14,676 nucleotides of DNA, from positions 1-14,676 of the forward strand of contig JAUWBW010000015.1 in assembly GCA_030609665.1 (NCBI GenBank), written 5' to 3'. Below are positions 1 through 6,277 of this stretch, in pieces; within the stretch, counting starts at the first letter, position 1, and every line of letters starts with the position of its first letter. The notes below the pieces were generated by a model. That model worked only from the letters and a program-made list of their open reading frames with translations. It was not told the origin of the DNA and searched no databases. Source of the stretch: Methanosarcinaceae archaeon (GTDB lineage Archaea > Halobacteriota > Methanosarcinia > Methanosarcinales > Methanosarcinaceae). Made by a program: the position numbers and the translations under genes.

Positions 1-239
1 ATAAAGGATTTGAAGTTGAGGATACTCATCATACTTATTTCTGGTTTTATTATAACGATCAGAGAACTCACATTAAAACGAAAATAAGCCATGGTTCGAA
101 TGAATATGGTGATAGTTTACTATCTGCAATGCAGAAACAACTAAAATTGAATTCAAAGAATGAATTACTGAATTTAATTAATTGTCCAATGTCTCAAGAA
201 GATTATATCGGGTTGCTTATAAATAAAAATGAGATTTAA
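1..239 (+). CDS. HicA-like (YcfA-type) toxin, 3' part, intact end
   Basis: The reading frame is already open at the window edge (first full codon at 3) and runs to TAA at 237-239, giving the C-terminal 78 residues of a small protein. Visible features are the GFEVE strand, a HHTYFWF aromatic strand, a THIKTKISHG segment, and a C-terminal extension with CPMSQEDY. This resembles HicA-like toxins, small dsRBD-fold mRNA interferases in which a histidine after the first strand is catalytic. The assignment comes from recalled family pattern, not a search. It is the intact counterpart of the frameshifted copy at 6573-6850; relative to this copy, that one has lost one A in the AGAAAC run near 135. Its start, and probably a partner antitoxin gene, lie left of the window. 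The stop is followed after 11 bases by the opposing end of an opu permease fragment. Confidence 0.62.
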   Translation, partial: KGFEVEDTHHTYFWFYYNDQRTHIKTKISHGSNEYGDSLLSAMQKQLKLNSKNELLNLINCPMSQEDYIGLLINKNEI

Positions 240-250
240 AGCAATATCAT

Positions 251-383
251 CTATCGAGGCTGCCCCGAAGTCAACCTCTTCTCCAGTGCCGTAAACGACA
301 TATCCAAAAAGAGGGCAAGCCCAATAGCTGGCAGTGCTCCTGCCATGAGCCTTTCTGTACTAAAACTGATAAGTCCTTCAAAG
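251..383 (-). pseudogene. Osmoprotectant ABC permease, C-terminal fragment 1 (opu tail)
   Basis: Read on the minus strand, this gives the last 43 residues of a glycine betaine/choline-type ABC permease (OpuBB/OpuCB/ProW-like) and its TAG stop at 251-253. The segment FSTERLMAGALPAIGLAL contains the last membrane helix, followed by FTALEKRLTSGQPR. The remaining three quarters of a normal permease (about 200-215 residues in the family) is missing. At 383/384 the sequence switches abruptly to the start of a Trm5-like gene read in the same direction. The same tail occurs at 4176-4586 and 6862-7148 with longer 5' extents. It has no start of its own and is not a functional gene. Confidence 0.85.
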
Positions 384-674
384 GTCAAGCCGATACTCGA
401 AGCCAAATTCCCTGTGCAGTGTCACTGCATCAGAACCAAGCAGTCTCTCAAATCCCCCAACCCTTTTTTCACCATCCAGTTTAGCCACTTTATTGAGAAC
501 TGTCCTGACATTCCCGCGTTTTGAGACAATTGTCTTTGCAATTTCATCCTTGAAATCATCAAGTTCAGGCGGGATCGAGATGACGGCTACGTCGCCGATG
601 ATGTCGAAACGTTTTGGGGTGAGGTGTAAAAGTGGGGCAGGGATTGTGCCGCTCATCTGGTCTCGTAGGTTCAT
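384..674 (-). pseudogene. Trm5-like tRNA (guanine37-N1)-methyltransferase, N-terminal fragment A (trm5 head)
   Basis: The frame starts at ATG 674-672 and gives about 97 residues matching the N-terminal part of archaeal Trm5-like methyltransferases: FDIIGDVAVISIPPEL (about residues 23-38), TVLNKVAKLDGEKRV, then TLHREFGFEYRLDL. In the family this is the D1 plus linker part, which contacts tRNA; the Rossmann SAM-binding domain follows it. Here the frame reaches TGA at 378-380, immediately after the junction with the opu tail, so the catalytic domain is absent. A TATA-like stretch at 741-750 lies upstream in the right orientation, so a truncated peptide of 98 residues could still be made. Full trm5 genes are about 330-350 codons. 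A second head is at 2374-2547. Confidence 0.85.
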
Positions 675-715
675 ATCGGATTATGTTGGGTTTTTGGGTG
701 ATAAAGTCTGTGTTT
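521..715. repeat. trm5-head direct repeat, copy A
   Basis: From TTGAGACAATTGTC through GATAAAG and TGTGTTTGTGG, this stretch matches 2394-2602 in the same orientation with scattered substitutions. It covers the first 50 codons of trm5 plus about 45 bases of its 5' flank. Conservation of the noncoding flank shows duplication of a DNA segment rather than only protein similarity. The Fic gene lies between the two copies. Confidence 0.85.
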
Positions 716-864
716 GTGGGATTTTTTGTTTTAAGAGGACATATTATATATTCAGTCACGGACCGGCCAGATTGAGAATCGGGGGTATTAGGAAGATACA
801 CGGGAATATACTGAACTTTGGATTTAGTGCCAGGTTTTCGGCGCTGAAGGTGCTGTTATGAAAA

Positions 865-982
865 ACTACCAATTTACTACCAAAAACTACCAAATTGGTA
901 GCAAAATGCATGGCCGAAAAGAAACTACCAAATTACTACCAATTTACTACCAATTTACTACCATAAACTACCAAATTGGTAA
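865..982. promoter_or_regulatory. ACTACCAA operator array upstream of the Fic gene
   Basis: Eight copies of the octamer ACTACCAA (one ending in T) start at 865, 876, 886, 924, 935, 946, 957 and 967. Spacing is 10 or 11 bp within two clusters (three, then five), so successive sites fall on the same face of the helix. Each cluster ends in an inverted pair: CTACCAA-A-TTGGTAG at 887-901 (perfect 7+1+7) and CTACCAA-A-TTGGTAA at 968-982 (one mismatch). The second pair ends 5 bp before the Fic TATA box. This is the layout of a cooperative repressor array. An obvious candidate regulator is the winged-helix domain at the Fic C-terminus; that link is inference. A reading frame across the array (858-1061) is only a by-product of the repeats. 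Confidence 0.85.
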
Positions 983-987
983 TAAAG

Positions 988-996
988 TTTATAATA
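988..996 (+). promoter_or_regulatory. TATA box of the Fic gene
   Basis: TTTATAATA is centred at about 992, 26 nt before the A of the Fic ATG at 1018. This is the archaeal distance from TATA centre to transcription start, so the mRNA is predicted to be leaderless. No Shine-Dalgarno sequence precedes the ATG, which agrees with this. Confidence 0.7.
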
Positions 997-1017
997 CAAT
1001 AAGCGCTTTATTTTACT

Positions 1018-2331
1018 ATGAAAATTCCAGAGAAACCAAAAGAGTTGCAGGACATTATTAATAAAAATGGTACGGAAGTTTTTAAATTACTAAATGATAA
1101 ATCCGTCATGGATTTTATTGTAAAGTGCAACCGGAGGTATATTCACTGGGATAAACTCCGCTATGAAAAGATCCCAAACAAAGAAAATCCAGAAAATATT
1201 TGGGCGGTCATAAAGATATTTCGTTCACAACAGTATAAATCGCTTAAATTTAATGATTGGTCATTTAAATACATTCTTTTGGATGATGCGTTAAAGAAAC
1301 TTCATCTTATGGATAAAGGCGGAGCAGGTCACTTAGAAGCAGGTTTGGAATTTGTGAACACAGGTGGAAAGAAACGTTATATTATCAGTGCATTAATGGA
1401 AGAAGCCATTGCCTCAAGTCAATTGGAAGGGGCAGCCACAACTCGAAAAATTGCAAAAGAAGTATTAAGATTGAATAAAAAACCCAGAAATCATTCTGAA
1501 CAGATGATTGTTAATGGTTATGAGACCATGCAAAAAATAATTAAAATGACGGATGATCCTCTTACACCAGAAATTATTCTTGAATTGCAAAAAAATATTA
1601 CGAAAAACACACTCGAAGATGCGCATGATGTGGGGAACTTTAGGGATACAAATGATATTGTTGTTGCAGACCCTTCGAAATATGATAATATATATTATAC
1701 TCCCCCAGACCATAAAATGATAAAGGATCTGATCGATGAATTTTGTGAATTTGCGAACAACGATGATGGAGATTTTATCCACCCATTGATCAAAGGAATC
1801 ATTCTTCATTTTCTGATTGGATATATTCACCCATTTAATGATGGTAACGGGCGAACTGCAAGAACAATTTTTTACTGGTATGTTCTCTCAAGAGGATATT
1901 GGTTATTTGAATATATGGCGGTTTCCAGAATTATTTTGCGTTCGAAAAAGAAATATGGTTTAGCCTATCTCCACACTGAAACAGATGATAATGATCTTAC
2001 GTATTTTATTAATTACAATTTAAACGCAATTGATGAAGCACTTCATGATATGGAACTGTATATTAATAAAAAGCAAAAAGAATATTCAGAAGCTCTAGTC
2101 TTAATTCGAGATATTGAAGATATAAATTTACGCCAATCTGAAATACTCAAAGAGTTCATGAAGAATCCAGAGAAAAATTTTGTTATTCATGAAATAATGA
2201 CAACTTATAGTGTAGCTTATGATACTGCACGCAATGATCTTTTACATTTAACTGAATTGGGGCATTTAGAAAAGATTAAGATGAAAAATAAATTCATCTT
2301 TAAACTGTCGAAAAATAATGTTGAAAGATAA
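1018..2331 (+). CDS. fic: Fic family protein (AMPylator-type) with C-terminal winged helix
   Basis: A 437-residue protein. The Fic catalytic motif HPFNDGNGRTAR is at residues 271-282, with H271 the expected catalytic base, D275 the metal ligand, and N277/R279/R282 binding phosphate. An inhibitory motif of the form (S/T)xxxE(G/N), SSQLEG at 133-138 with E137, lies before the Fic core, as in class II Fic proteins where an N-terminal helix blocks ATP. The usual activity is transfer of AMP from ATP to a target hydroxyl; the target here is unknown. Residues about 371-433 form a winged helix (VAYDTARNDLLHLTELG as the likely recognition region), suggesting DNA binding and autoregulation. Upstream lies the ACTACCAA array; the gene sits between two duplicated trm5 heads. 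All catalytic residues are present, so it is probably active. The start at 1018 is supported by TATA spacing. Confidence 0.93.
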   Translation: MKIPEKPKELQDIINKNGTEVFKLLNDKSVMDFIVKCNRRYIHWDKLRYEKIPNKENPENIWAVIKIFRSQQYKSLKFNDWSFKYILLDDALKKLHLMDKGGAGHLEAGLEFVNTGGKKRYIISALMEEAIASSQLEGAATTRKIAKEVLRLNKKPRNHSEQMIVNGYETMQKIIKMTDDPLTPEIILELQKNITKNTLEDAHDVGNFRDTNDIVVADPSKYDNIYYTPPDHKMIKDLIDEFCEFANNDDGDFIHPLIKGIILHFLIGYIHPFNDGNGRTARTIFYWYVLSRGYWLFEYMAVSRIILRSKKKYGLAYLHTETDDNDLTYFINYNLNAIDEALHDMELYINKKQKEYSEALVLIRDIEDINLRQSEILKEFMKNPEKNFVIHEIMTTYSVAYDTARNDLLHLTELGHLEKIKMKNKFIFKLSKNNVER

Positions 2332-2373
2332 TTTGCTAAAACGGCAAACTACTCCAATCTATGTAAGCGTTGG

Positions 2374-2547
2374 TCATCGGGAATATCCGAATCTTGAGAC
2401 AATTGTCTTTGCAATTTCATCCTTGAAATCATCAAGTTCAGGCGGGATCGAGATGACGGCGACATCACCGATGATGTCGAAACGCTTAGGGGTGAGGTGT
2501 AAAAGTGGGGCAGGGATTGTGCCGCTCAGCTGGTCTCGGAGGTTCAT
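2374..2547 (-). pseudogene. Trm5-like methyltransferase, N-terminal fragment B (trm5 head)
   Basis: A frame from ATG 2547-2545 to TGA 2376-2374 encodes 57 residues, the first 51 almost identical to fragment A (FDIIGDVAVISIPPEL, FKDEIAKTIVS). It then diverges into RFGYSR and stops. It lacks the rest of the tRNA-contact region and the whole SAM domain, so it cannot be a methyltransferase. It is the right-hand partner of fragment A around the Fic gene. Its 5' flank is shared with fragment A only up to about 2602; beyond that the sequence leads into the 3' end of the restriction endonuclease gene. Confidence 0.83.
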
Positions 2548-2602
2548 AGCGGGTTAAGTTGGTTTTTTGGGAGATAAAGGCTGTGTTTGTGGAGAAAGTT
2601 TG
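2394..2602. repeat. trm5-head direct repeat, copy B
   Basis: Same orientation as 521-715, with matching trm5 codons 1-50 and about 45-55 bases of 5' noncoding flank. Weak similarity may extend a few bases left of 2394. Recombination between the two copies would remove Fic and its operator array, leaving one trm5 head. Confidence 0.83.
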
Positions 2603-2648
2603 TTGGTTTATGAGAAATATGCATCTTGATTGGCATATAAAAATTAAA

Positions 2649-3908
2649 TTAATTGTTAATTGGAATTTGCTCAACAAAAACGGCACCCATACCTTTTTGG
2701 ATTTCAATGCAATCCCCGCATTGTATTCCATCAATGATCTTACCATCTTCACTTTTAGTTTTTATAGAAAATAAATTATCCTCATCTCCACAAATCCAAC
2801 ATATATCGGAACTGCCTTTAATCTCGAATAATAATTCAGTCATCATTACTTGATGAGGTCGCAAATTTTGCTTCGATTGATTCCATAAGATATCTTCTTC
2901 CATTAATTTAGGCAAAATTTCAATGCAAAAATCGGTATAAAGTGAGTGGAAATGTTCTGTTTGCTTGGGCAGCCCTTCTATTTTTGCATCGATTTCTTTA
3001 ATTAATTTTAAACATATCTCTATTTCATTTTTATCCACATCAGTTTCTAATTTATTTTGCAAAAATTCAATCAGATCTTTATTCTTTCTAATGAAAATCT
3101 CGGTTGAAGTTTTATCTGCATAGTGAAATAACCATTCTAAAATAGAGCTAGTCACCGATTTTACGATAAATTCATCTGAAAGATCTAAACTCAATGTATG
3201 GCATTTTTCTTTTAAAGCTTTGTAGTCAACATCATCGACTCTTAATTCTCCCATCTTTTCTTTACCAGTAATTGGTTTTTTACATCTTGGGTTTATAAAT
3301 GAAACGGATGTATTGGCTACAATTTCATCTCTTTTTGTAGAATCAAAATCATCCATAATTGAAAAAAAATAATCTAATGTATTTACAGTTGGTTTACTGA
3401 TATATCTAATATGAGCAGGATGCATTATTTCTAAAAAATCAAGACCGTCTGAAAGTTTGTATTTTTTCAATAACCGCAATTTTCCAAATGTAAGATCTTC
3501 CAAATCTTTTAATTCCCAATATTTTATTCTAAATGGAGGTTTATTATTTTCAATGAAATCGTCTAAATGATTTTTACATGGATTAGATAGAAAATTGGAT
3601 GCAATGATAACTAATTTGTCTGGTCTTTCTGCGTTCGCCCAACTCAAAGCACCTTGTATTTTTTCAGGAGGGACACCTTTCAAATAATGTTTACATTCAA
3701 AAAACCATTTTTCTTTGTATATTTTTTTATCAATATCTTTAATAAACGTTTCACATTCAATATCCCTACCGTTATCAGAAGGACTTGTCTTCTTACCAGT
3801 CCCTTTTCTCCAATTGATGTTTTTGAAACCCAATTCTTTTAATAATTCAAAGCAAAATTCCTCGAACTCCGAATCGGATAAATGATTTAATGAAAATTCT
3901 TTCGCCAC
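2649..3908 (-). CDS. Mrr-like restriction endonuclease with C-terminal Cys4 motif
   Basis: A 419-residue protein counted from GTG at 3908-3906. The N-terminal domain matches Mrr_cat-type PD-(D/E)xK nucleases: SEFEEFCFELLKELGF helix, then D49 in NGRDIEC, E71-x-K73 in FECKHY, and Q85 in IQGALSWANA, followed by a KLVIIAS strand. Such domains cut DNA, often methylated or foreign DNA; no methylase is encoded beside it. The middle has no family I recognise. Near the end, CWIC (370-373) and CGDC (397-400) form a CxxC-x23-CxxC pair that looks like a zinc ribbon. The frame is open upstream to ATG 3971, but that stretch contains the TATA region and hydrophobic codons. GTG 3908 is preferred because TATAAAAA lies 26 nt upstream of it. 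The gene stands alone, opposite to Fic, between trm5 head B and opu tail 2. Role as stand-alone defence is inference. Confidence 0.8.
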   Translation of the reverse strand: MAKEFSLNHLSDSEFEEFCFELLKELGFKNINWRKGTGKKTSPSDNGRDIECETFIKDIDKKIYKEKWFFECKHYLKGVPPEKIQGALSWANAERPDKLVIIASNFLSNPCKNHLDDFIENNKPPFRIKYWELKDLEDLTFGKLRLLKKYKLSDGLDFLEIMHPAHIRYISKPTVNTLDYFFSIMDDFDSTKRDEIVANTSVSFINPRCKKPITGKEKMGELRVDDVDYKALKEKCHTLSLDLSDEFIVKSVTSSILEWLFHYADKTSTEIFIRKNKDLIEFLQNKLETDVDKNEIEICLKLIKEIDAKIEGLPKQTEHFHSLYTDFCIEILPKLMEEDILWNQSKQNLRPHQVMMTELLFEIKGSSDICWICGDEDNLFSIKTKSEDGKIIDGIQCGDCIEIQKGMGAVFVEQIPINN

Positions 3909-3929
3909 AATCCTTAAAAGGTGTCTAAC

Positions 3930-3937
3930 TATAAAAA
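3930..3937 (-). promoter_or_regulatory. TATA box of the restriction endonuclease gene
   Basis: On the minus strand TTTTTATA is centred at about 3934, 26 nt before the GTG at 3908, predicting a leaderless transcript starting at that GTG. This decides the start against the upstream in-frame ATG at 3971. A short AAGGA lies only 2 nt before the GTG, too close to act as a normal ribosome binding site. Confidence 0.6.
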
Positions 3938-4175
3938 TCTTATTAATTATCATTAATATGTGAAAATCCACGCCTAATTTGTATTTAAAGAAATAATCAT
4001 CAGGAGTACTATAGCACTATATGAGCATGAAATACATATCGTTCACACTCAAATATACCCCATACAAATTATACCATGCCTGCATACCATTTTGGAATTA
4101 TCCTCCGCCCTCACCCATCAAATAATTACAGACCTTTGAGCAAAAATACAAAAGCCCAAACCCCCTTCCCAAACA

Positions 4176-4586
4176 TCACTCCCCACCCCGCCCCGAAGTC
4201 AACCTTTTCTCCAGCGCTGTAAACGACACATCCAAAAAAAGCGCAACCCCAATAGCTGGCAGTGCCCCTGCCATTAGCCTTTCCGTACTAAAACTAATAA
4301 GACCTTCAAAGACCAGTTCACCCAATCCTCCGCTTCCGATAATTGCAGTCAGTATTGCTATACTGTTAGCCAAGATGGCTGCAAATTTTATTCCTGCGAA
4401 CATTGGAGGGTAAGCGTTTGGCAGTCTTATATGACGGTTAATCTGCCAGTCCGTCAGACCAATACCCTTTGCATAATCTATCAACTGGGGGTCAATGCTG
4501 GATAATCCAATGTAAGTATTCTTCACGATCGGCAACAAAGCCCGCAGCATGATCGCAATCACAGCAGGAGTGAAATACAAAACCAC
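4176..4586 (-). pseudogene. Osmoprotectant ABC permease, C-terminal fragment 2 (longest opu tail)
   Basis: The minus-strand frame gives about 135 residues of an OpuBB/OpuCB/ProW-type permease. It contains FTPAVIAIMLRALLPIVKNT, the cytoplasmic coupling (EAA-like) region AKGIGLTDWQINRHIRLP, the helix ILTAIIGSGGLGELVFEG and the terminal FTALEKRLTSG. The N-terminal third, including the first membrane helices, is missing: at 4586 the sequence joins an hsdM tail in the opposite direction. The GTG at 4586-4584 falls on the junction and is unlikely to be a true start. A product of this length would retain about three helices but no complete channel. It shares its end with the fragments at 251-383 and 6862-7148; no substrate-binding or ATPase partner is in the window. 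Confidence 0.85.
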
Positions 4587-4697
4587 ATCGTCGCCCGGAT
4601 TGAAAAAGAGCAGGCACTGGTCAATGCCAACAAAGAGCTAATCACAATTTTTGAGCAAAAAATCAAAGATAAGATTGTCAGCGTGTGGGGTGAATGA
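4586..4697 (+). pseudogene. Type I restriction methylase HsdM, C-terminal tail 1
   Basis: In the frame starting at 4587, 36 codons read IVARIEKEQALVNANKELI, then TIFEQKIKDKIVSVWGE and TGA at 4695-4697. This is the characteristic end of type I HsdM N6-adenine methylases, where a coiled helix ending in a VWGE-like tail closes the protein. Nothing of the methylase catalytic domain is present; similarity begins at the junction with opu tail 2. The same frame stays open for 24 more codons after the TGA before another TGA at 4770-4772. No hsdS or hsdR is seen. A worn duplicate starting at the same codon is at 6144-6255. Confidence 0.75.
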
Positions 4698-4854
4698 AAC
4701 AATGGCAAAGAAATCCAACAGATACTTAGTTATCTGTACCACTTATTCAATACTGACAAAAGTGAGGCATGATTCGTAGAATTTAGAAATTGTTAAATCC
4801 TTAGTCATCTTTTCATTGCCATAACGAATATTCATCGATTCAATGTAAGGAATC

Positions 4855-4875
4855 ATGGTGGAAAACAAAAAATGA
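4855..4875 (+). promoter_or_regulatory. Ribosome binding site / six-codon leader ORF before the DUF6978-like gene
   Basis: AAGGA (4848-4852) precedes ATG 4855, which opens a six-codon frame (MVENKK) whose TGA at 4873-4875 overlaps the ATG of the next gene at 4872. Within it, GGTGGA (4857-4862) can serve as the ribosome binding site of the ATG at 4872, about 9 nt away. This could be a translationally coupled leader peptide, or the short frame could be chance. The 4698-4854 stretch otherwise holds nothing I recognise. Confidence 0.35.
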
Positions 4876-5354
4876 TATCACAAAACGAAGCGGATATTCT
4901 CATTGGTCTCCCTAAGAAGGCCAATGGTGATGAAAGTTATAAATTTCCTTATCCGGGAAATCTCTTAACTATACCCATCATTTCTGTAGATGAGAAAGAA
5001 AAATTCGTACTCGACATTAATCGTGGGAGTATCAGGCTTTCAAAATGCACATACCAGGAGCGTTATCAAGAATATATAATTCTTGCTCGTCTTGATATAG
5101 ATGGACCACCACACAACAATCCCGATGTGGAAAATGTTCCATTACTACTATTGGATAATTATAACGGGGAAGTCATAAAATGTCCACATATGCATTTATA
5201 CGTAGAAGGTTATATGGATAAATGGGCAATTCCGATTTCCGATGATGAGTTTCCTAATACAAAATCCTTATTTAGCACTTTACAAGACTTTTTCCGCTAT
5301 TGTAATGTAATCAACCCACCTAAAATATGGAGTGAAACATTAGATGAGCTTTAA
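4872..5354 (+). CDS. Hypothetical protein, probable DUF6978-like partner of the DUF1828 gene
   Basis: A 160-residue soluble protein with no signal peptide or membrane segment. It begins with a Lys/Gly-rich segment (PKKANGDESYKFPYPG), has alternating strands through the middle (FVLDINRGSIRLSKCTYQER, YIILARLDIDGPPHNNPD), a conserved-looking KCPHMHLYVEG block around residues 103-113, and a C-terminal helix after a WAIPISDDEFP turn. I recall this layout from small proteins annotated as DUF6978 that are encoded before DUF1828 genes, but I cannot confirm the family. The last 11 bases overlap the start of the DUF1828 gene, so the two are almost certainly co-translated and may form a complex. Biochemical role is not known; in this island an antitoxin, toxin or defence-effector role is inference from context. 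Confidence 0.75.
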   Translation: MISQNEADILIGLPKKANGDESYKFPYPGNLLTIPIISVDEKEKFVLDINRGSIRLSKCTYQERYQEYIILARLDIDGPPHNNPDVENVPLLLLDNYNGEVIKCPHMHLYVEGYMDKWAIPISDDEFPNTKSLFSTLQDFFRYCNVINPPKIWSETLDEL

Positions 5355-6111
5355 TGAGTGTCAAGACCTAGTTGAAAAGTATGGCGAATGGCTTAAACAA
5401 AAATTCACTGTACAAGATATAGGGGGTATATGTGAAATTGTAACTCCATTCGTTGATCGACATAACGATTTTTTACAAATTTATGTAAAAAGAGTAGACA
5501 ATTCATTGATTCTTACAGATGATGGATACACAATTAGTGACCTCAAACTTAGTGGTTTTGAGATCACAACTGATAAAAGAAAACGAATGTTGAATGCAAT
5601 ATTGAATGGTTTTGGTGTTCGCCTCGATGGTGACCAGATCACAATAAAAGCAAGTGTTGACAATTATCCTCAAAAAAAACACAATTTAATTCAGGCAATG
5701 CTTGCTATTAATGATATGTTTGTAATGGCAAAACCAGTAGTATCAAGTCTTTTTAAAGAAGATGTGGAAAATTATCTCCACTTGAATCAAATACGCTACA
5801 CACCGGCAGTTAAATTTGCCGGAAAAAGTGGATTTGATCAATCATTCGATTTTGTAATTCCTGCATCACAAAAGCAACCAGAAAGAATTATTAATACAAT
5901 TAATCATCCAAATCGTCAAAATATAAGTTTTTTAATTTTTATGTGGGCAGACACGAAAGACGTCAGGCCAGTTAAATCTACCACATATGGTTTTTTGAAT
6001 GATATTGAAAACAAAGTAAATCCAGAATTCGAAAGTGCTCTTCAACAGTATGGAATAAAACCTCTGCTTTGGTCTAAAAGAGACGAATATGTGACAGAAC
6101 TCGTCCAATAA
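5344..6111 (+). CDS. DUF1828/DUF1829 domain protein
   Basis: A 255-residue soluble protein. Residues about 30-120 match the DUF1828 pattern: EIVTPFVDRHNDFLQIYV, then SLILTDDGYTISDLKLSGFE, and a helix KRKRMLNAILNGFGV. Residues about 150-245 match DUF1829: an alpha/beta unit with KFAGKSGFDQSFDFVIPAS, a strand NISFLIFMWAD, and a closing helix ending LLWSKRDEYV. The paired domains are typical of phage-, plasmid- and island-borne genes in bacteria and archaea; no enzymatic activity has been settled, to my knowledge. The SGFDQSFDFVIP segment followed by a strand superficially resembles a nuclease-like core, but no clear ExK or HxH motif is present. It overlaps the preceding gene by 11 bases (ATG 5344 inside it) and ends 32 bases before hsdM tail 2. 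Confidence 0.82.
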   Translation: MSFNECQDLVEKYGEWLKQKFTVQDIGGICEIVTPFVDRHNDFLQIYVKRVDNSLILTDDGYTISDLKLSGFEITTDKRKRMLNAILNGFGVRLDGDQITIKASVDNYPQKKHNLIQAMLAINDMFVMAKPVVSSLFKEDVENYLHLNQIRYTPAVKFAGKSGFDQSFDFVIPASQKQPERIINTINHPNRQNISFLIFMWADTKDVRPVKSTTYGFLNDIENKVNPEFESALQQYGIKPLLWSKRDEYVTELVQ

Positions 6112-6143
6112 GTGAGATTAATCCAGATGCAAATATGCTGGAA

Positions 6144-6255
6144 CATAGTCGCCCGGATTGAAAAAAAGCAGGCGCGGGGCAATGTCAACAAAGAGATAAT
6201 CACAATTTTTGAGCCGAAAATCAATAATAAAATTGCCAGCGTGCAAAGTGAATTA
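6144..6255 (+). pseudogene. Type I restriction methylase HsdM, C-terminal tail 2 (decayed)
   Basis: The frame at 6145 reads IVARIEKKQARGNVNKEII, then TIFEPKINNKIASVQSE, aligning codon for codon with tail 1 (4586-4697) without gaps. It has decayed: the conserved VWGE end is VQSE, a proline breaks the helix (FEPKI), and the TGA stop is now TTA (6253-6255), so the frame runs on to TAG at 6289. Both tails begin at the same codon although their left neighbours differ (an opu tail there, the DUF1828 gene end here). The two tails flank the DUF6978-like/DUF1828 pair as direct repeats. Confidence 0.72.
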
Positions 6256-6277
6256 AATTTAAAATTATCGAAAAAAT

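Larger units (their letters stand above)
1..383. repeat. Outer direct repeat, left copy (toxin 3' part plus opu tail)
   Basis: This stretch matches 6613-6994 in the same orientation with about 17 differences counted by eye (roughly 95 percent identity), including one single-base indel. It includes the end of the HicA-like gene, the 11-base gap and the last 43 codons of the opu permease. Similarity stops at CCTTCAAAG (375-383). It reaches the window edge, so the true repeat is probably longer to the left. The two copies bracket the whole accessory island. Confidence 0.9.

Noticed and set aside
493..861. 122-codon plus-strand frame opposite the trm5 head
   Set aside because: It is antisense to the trm5 head, and the same antisense frame reappears over head B, as expected for a shadow of duplicated sequence.
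865..982. Possible CRISPR array
   Set aside because: Units are 8 bp at 10-11 bp spacing with no spacers of 30-40 bp and no cas genes; it is an operator-type array.
858..1061. 67-codon plus-strand frame with repeated NYQI/YYQFTT residues before Fic
   Set aside because: It is the translation of the ACTACCAA DNA repeats and overlaps the Fic start in another frame. The regular 10-11 bp phasing is DNA-level structure, not a protein.
4121..4152. Possible third, very short hsdM tail (TTTGAGCAAAAATACAAAAG)
   Set aside because: It resembles the FEQKIK-coding part of hsdM tail 1, but only over about 30 bases with gaps and no supporting frame. It is too short to separate from chance.
4698..4772. Readthrough of the hsdM tail 1 stop or a selenocysteine TGA
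   Set aside because: The frame stays open 24 codons past TGA 4695-4697, but no SECIS-like structure was found and the protein family ends at this point, so it is probably chance.
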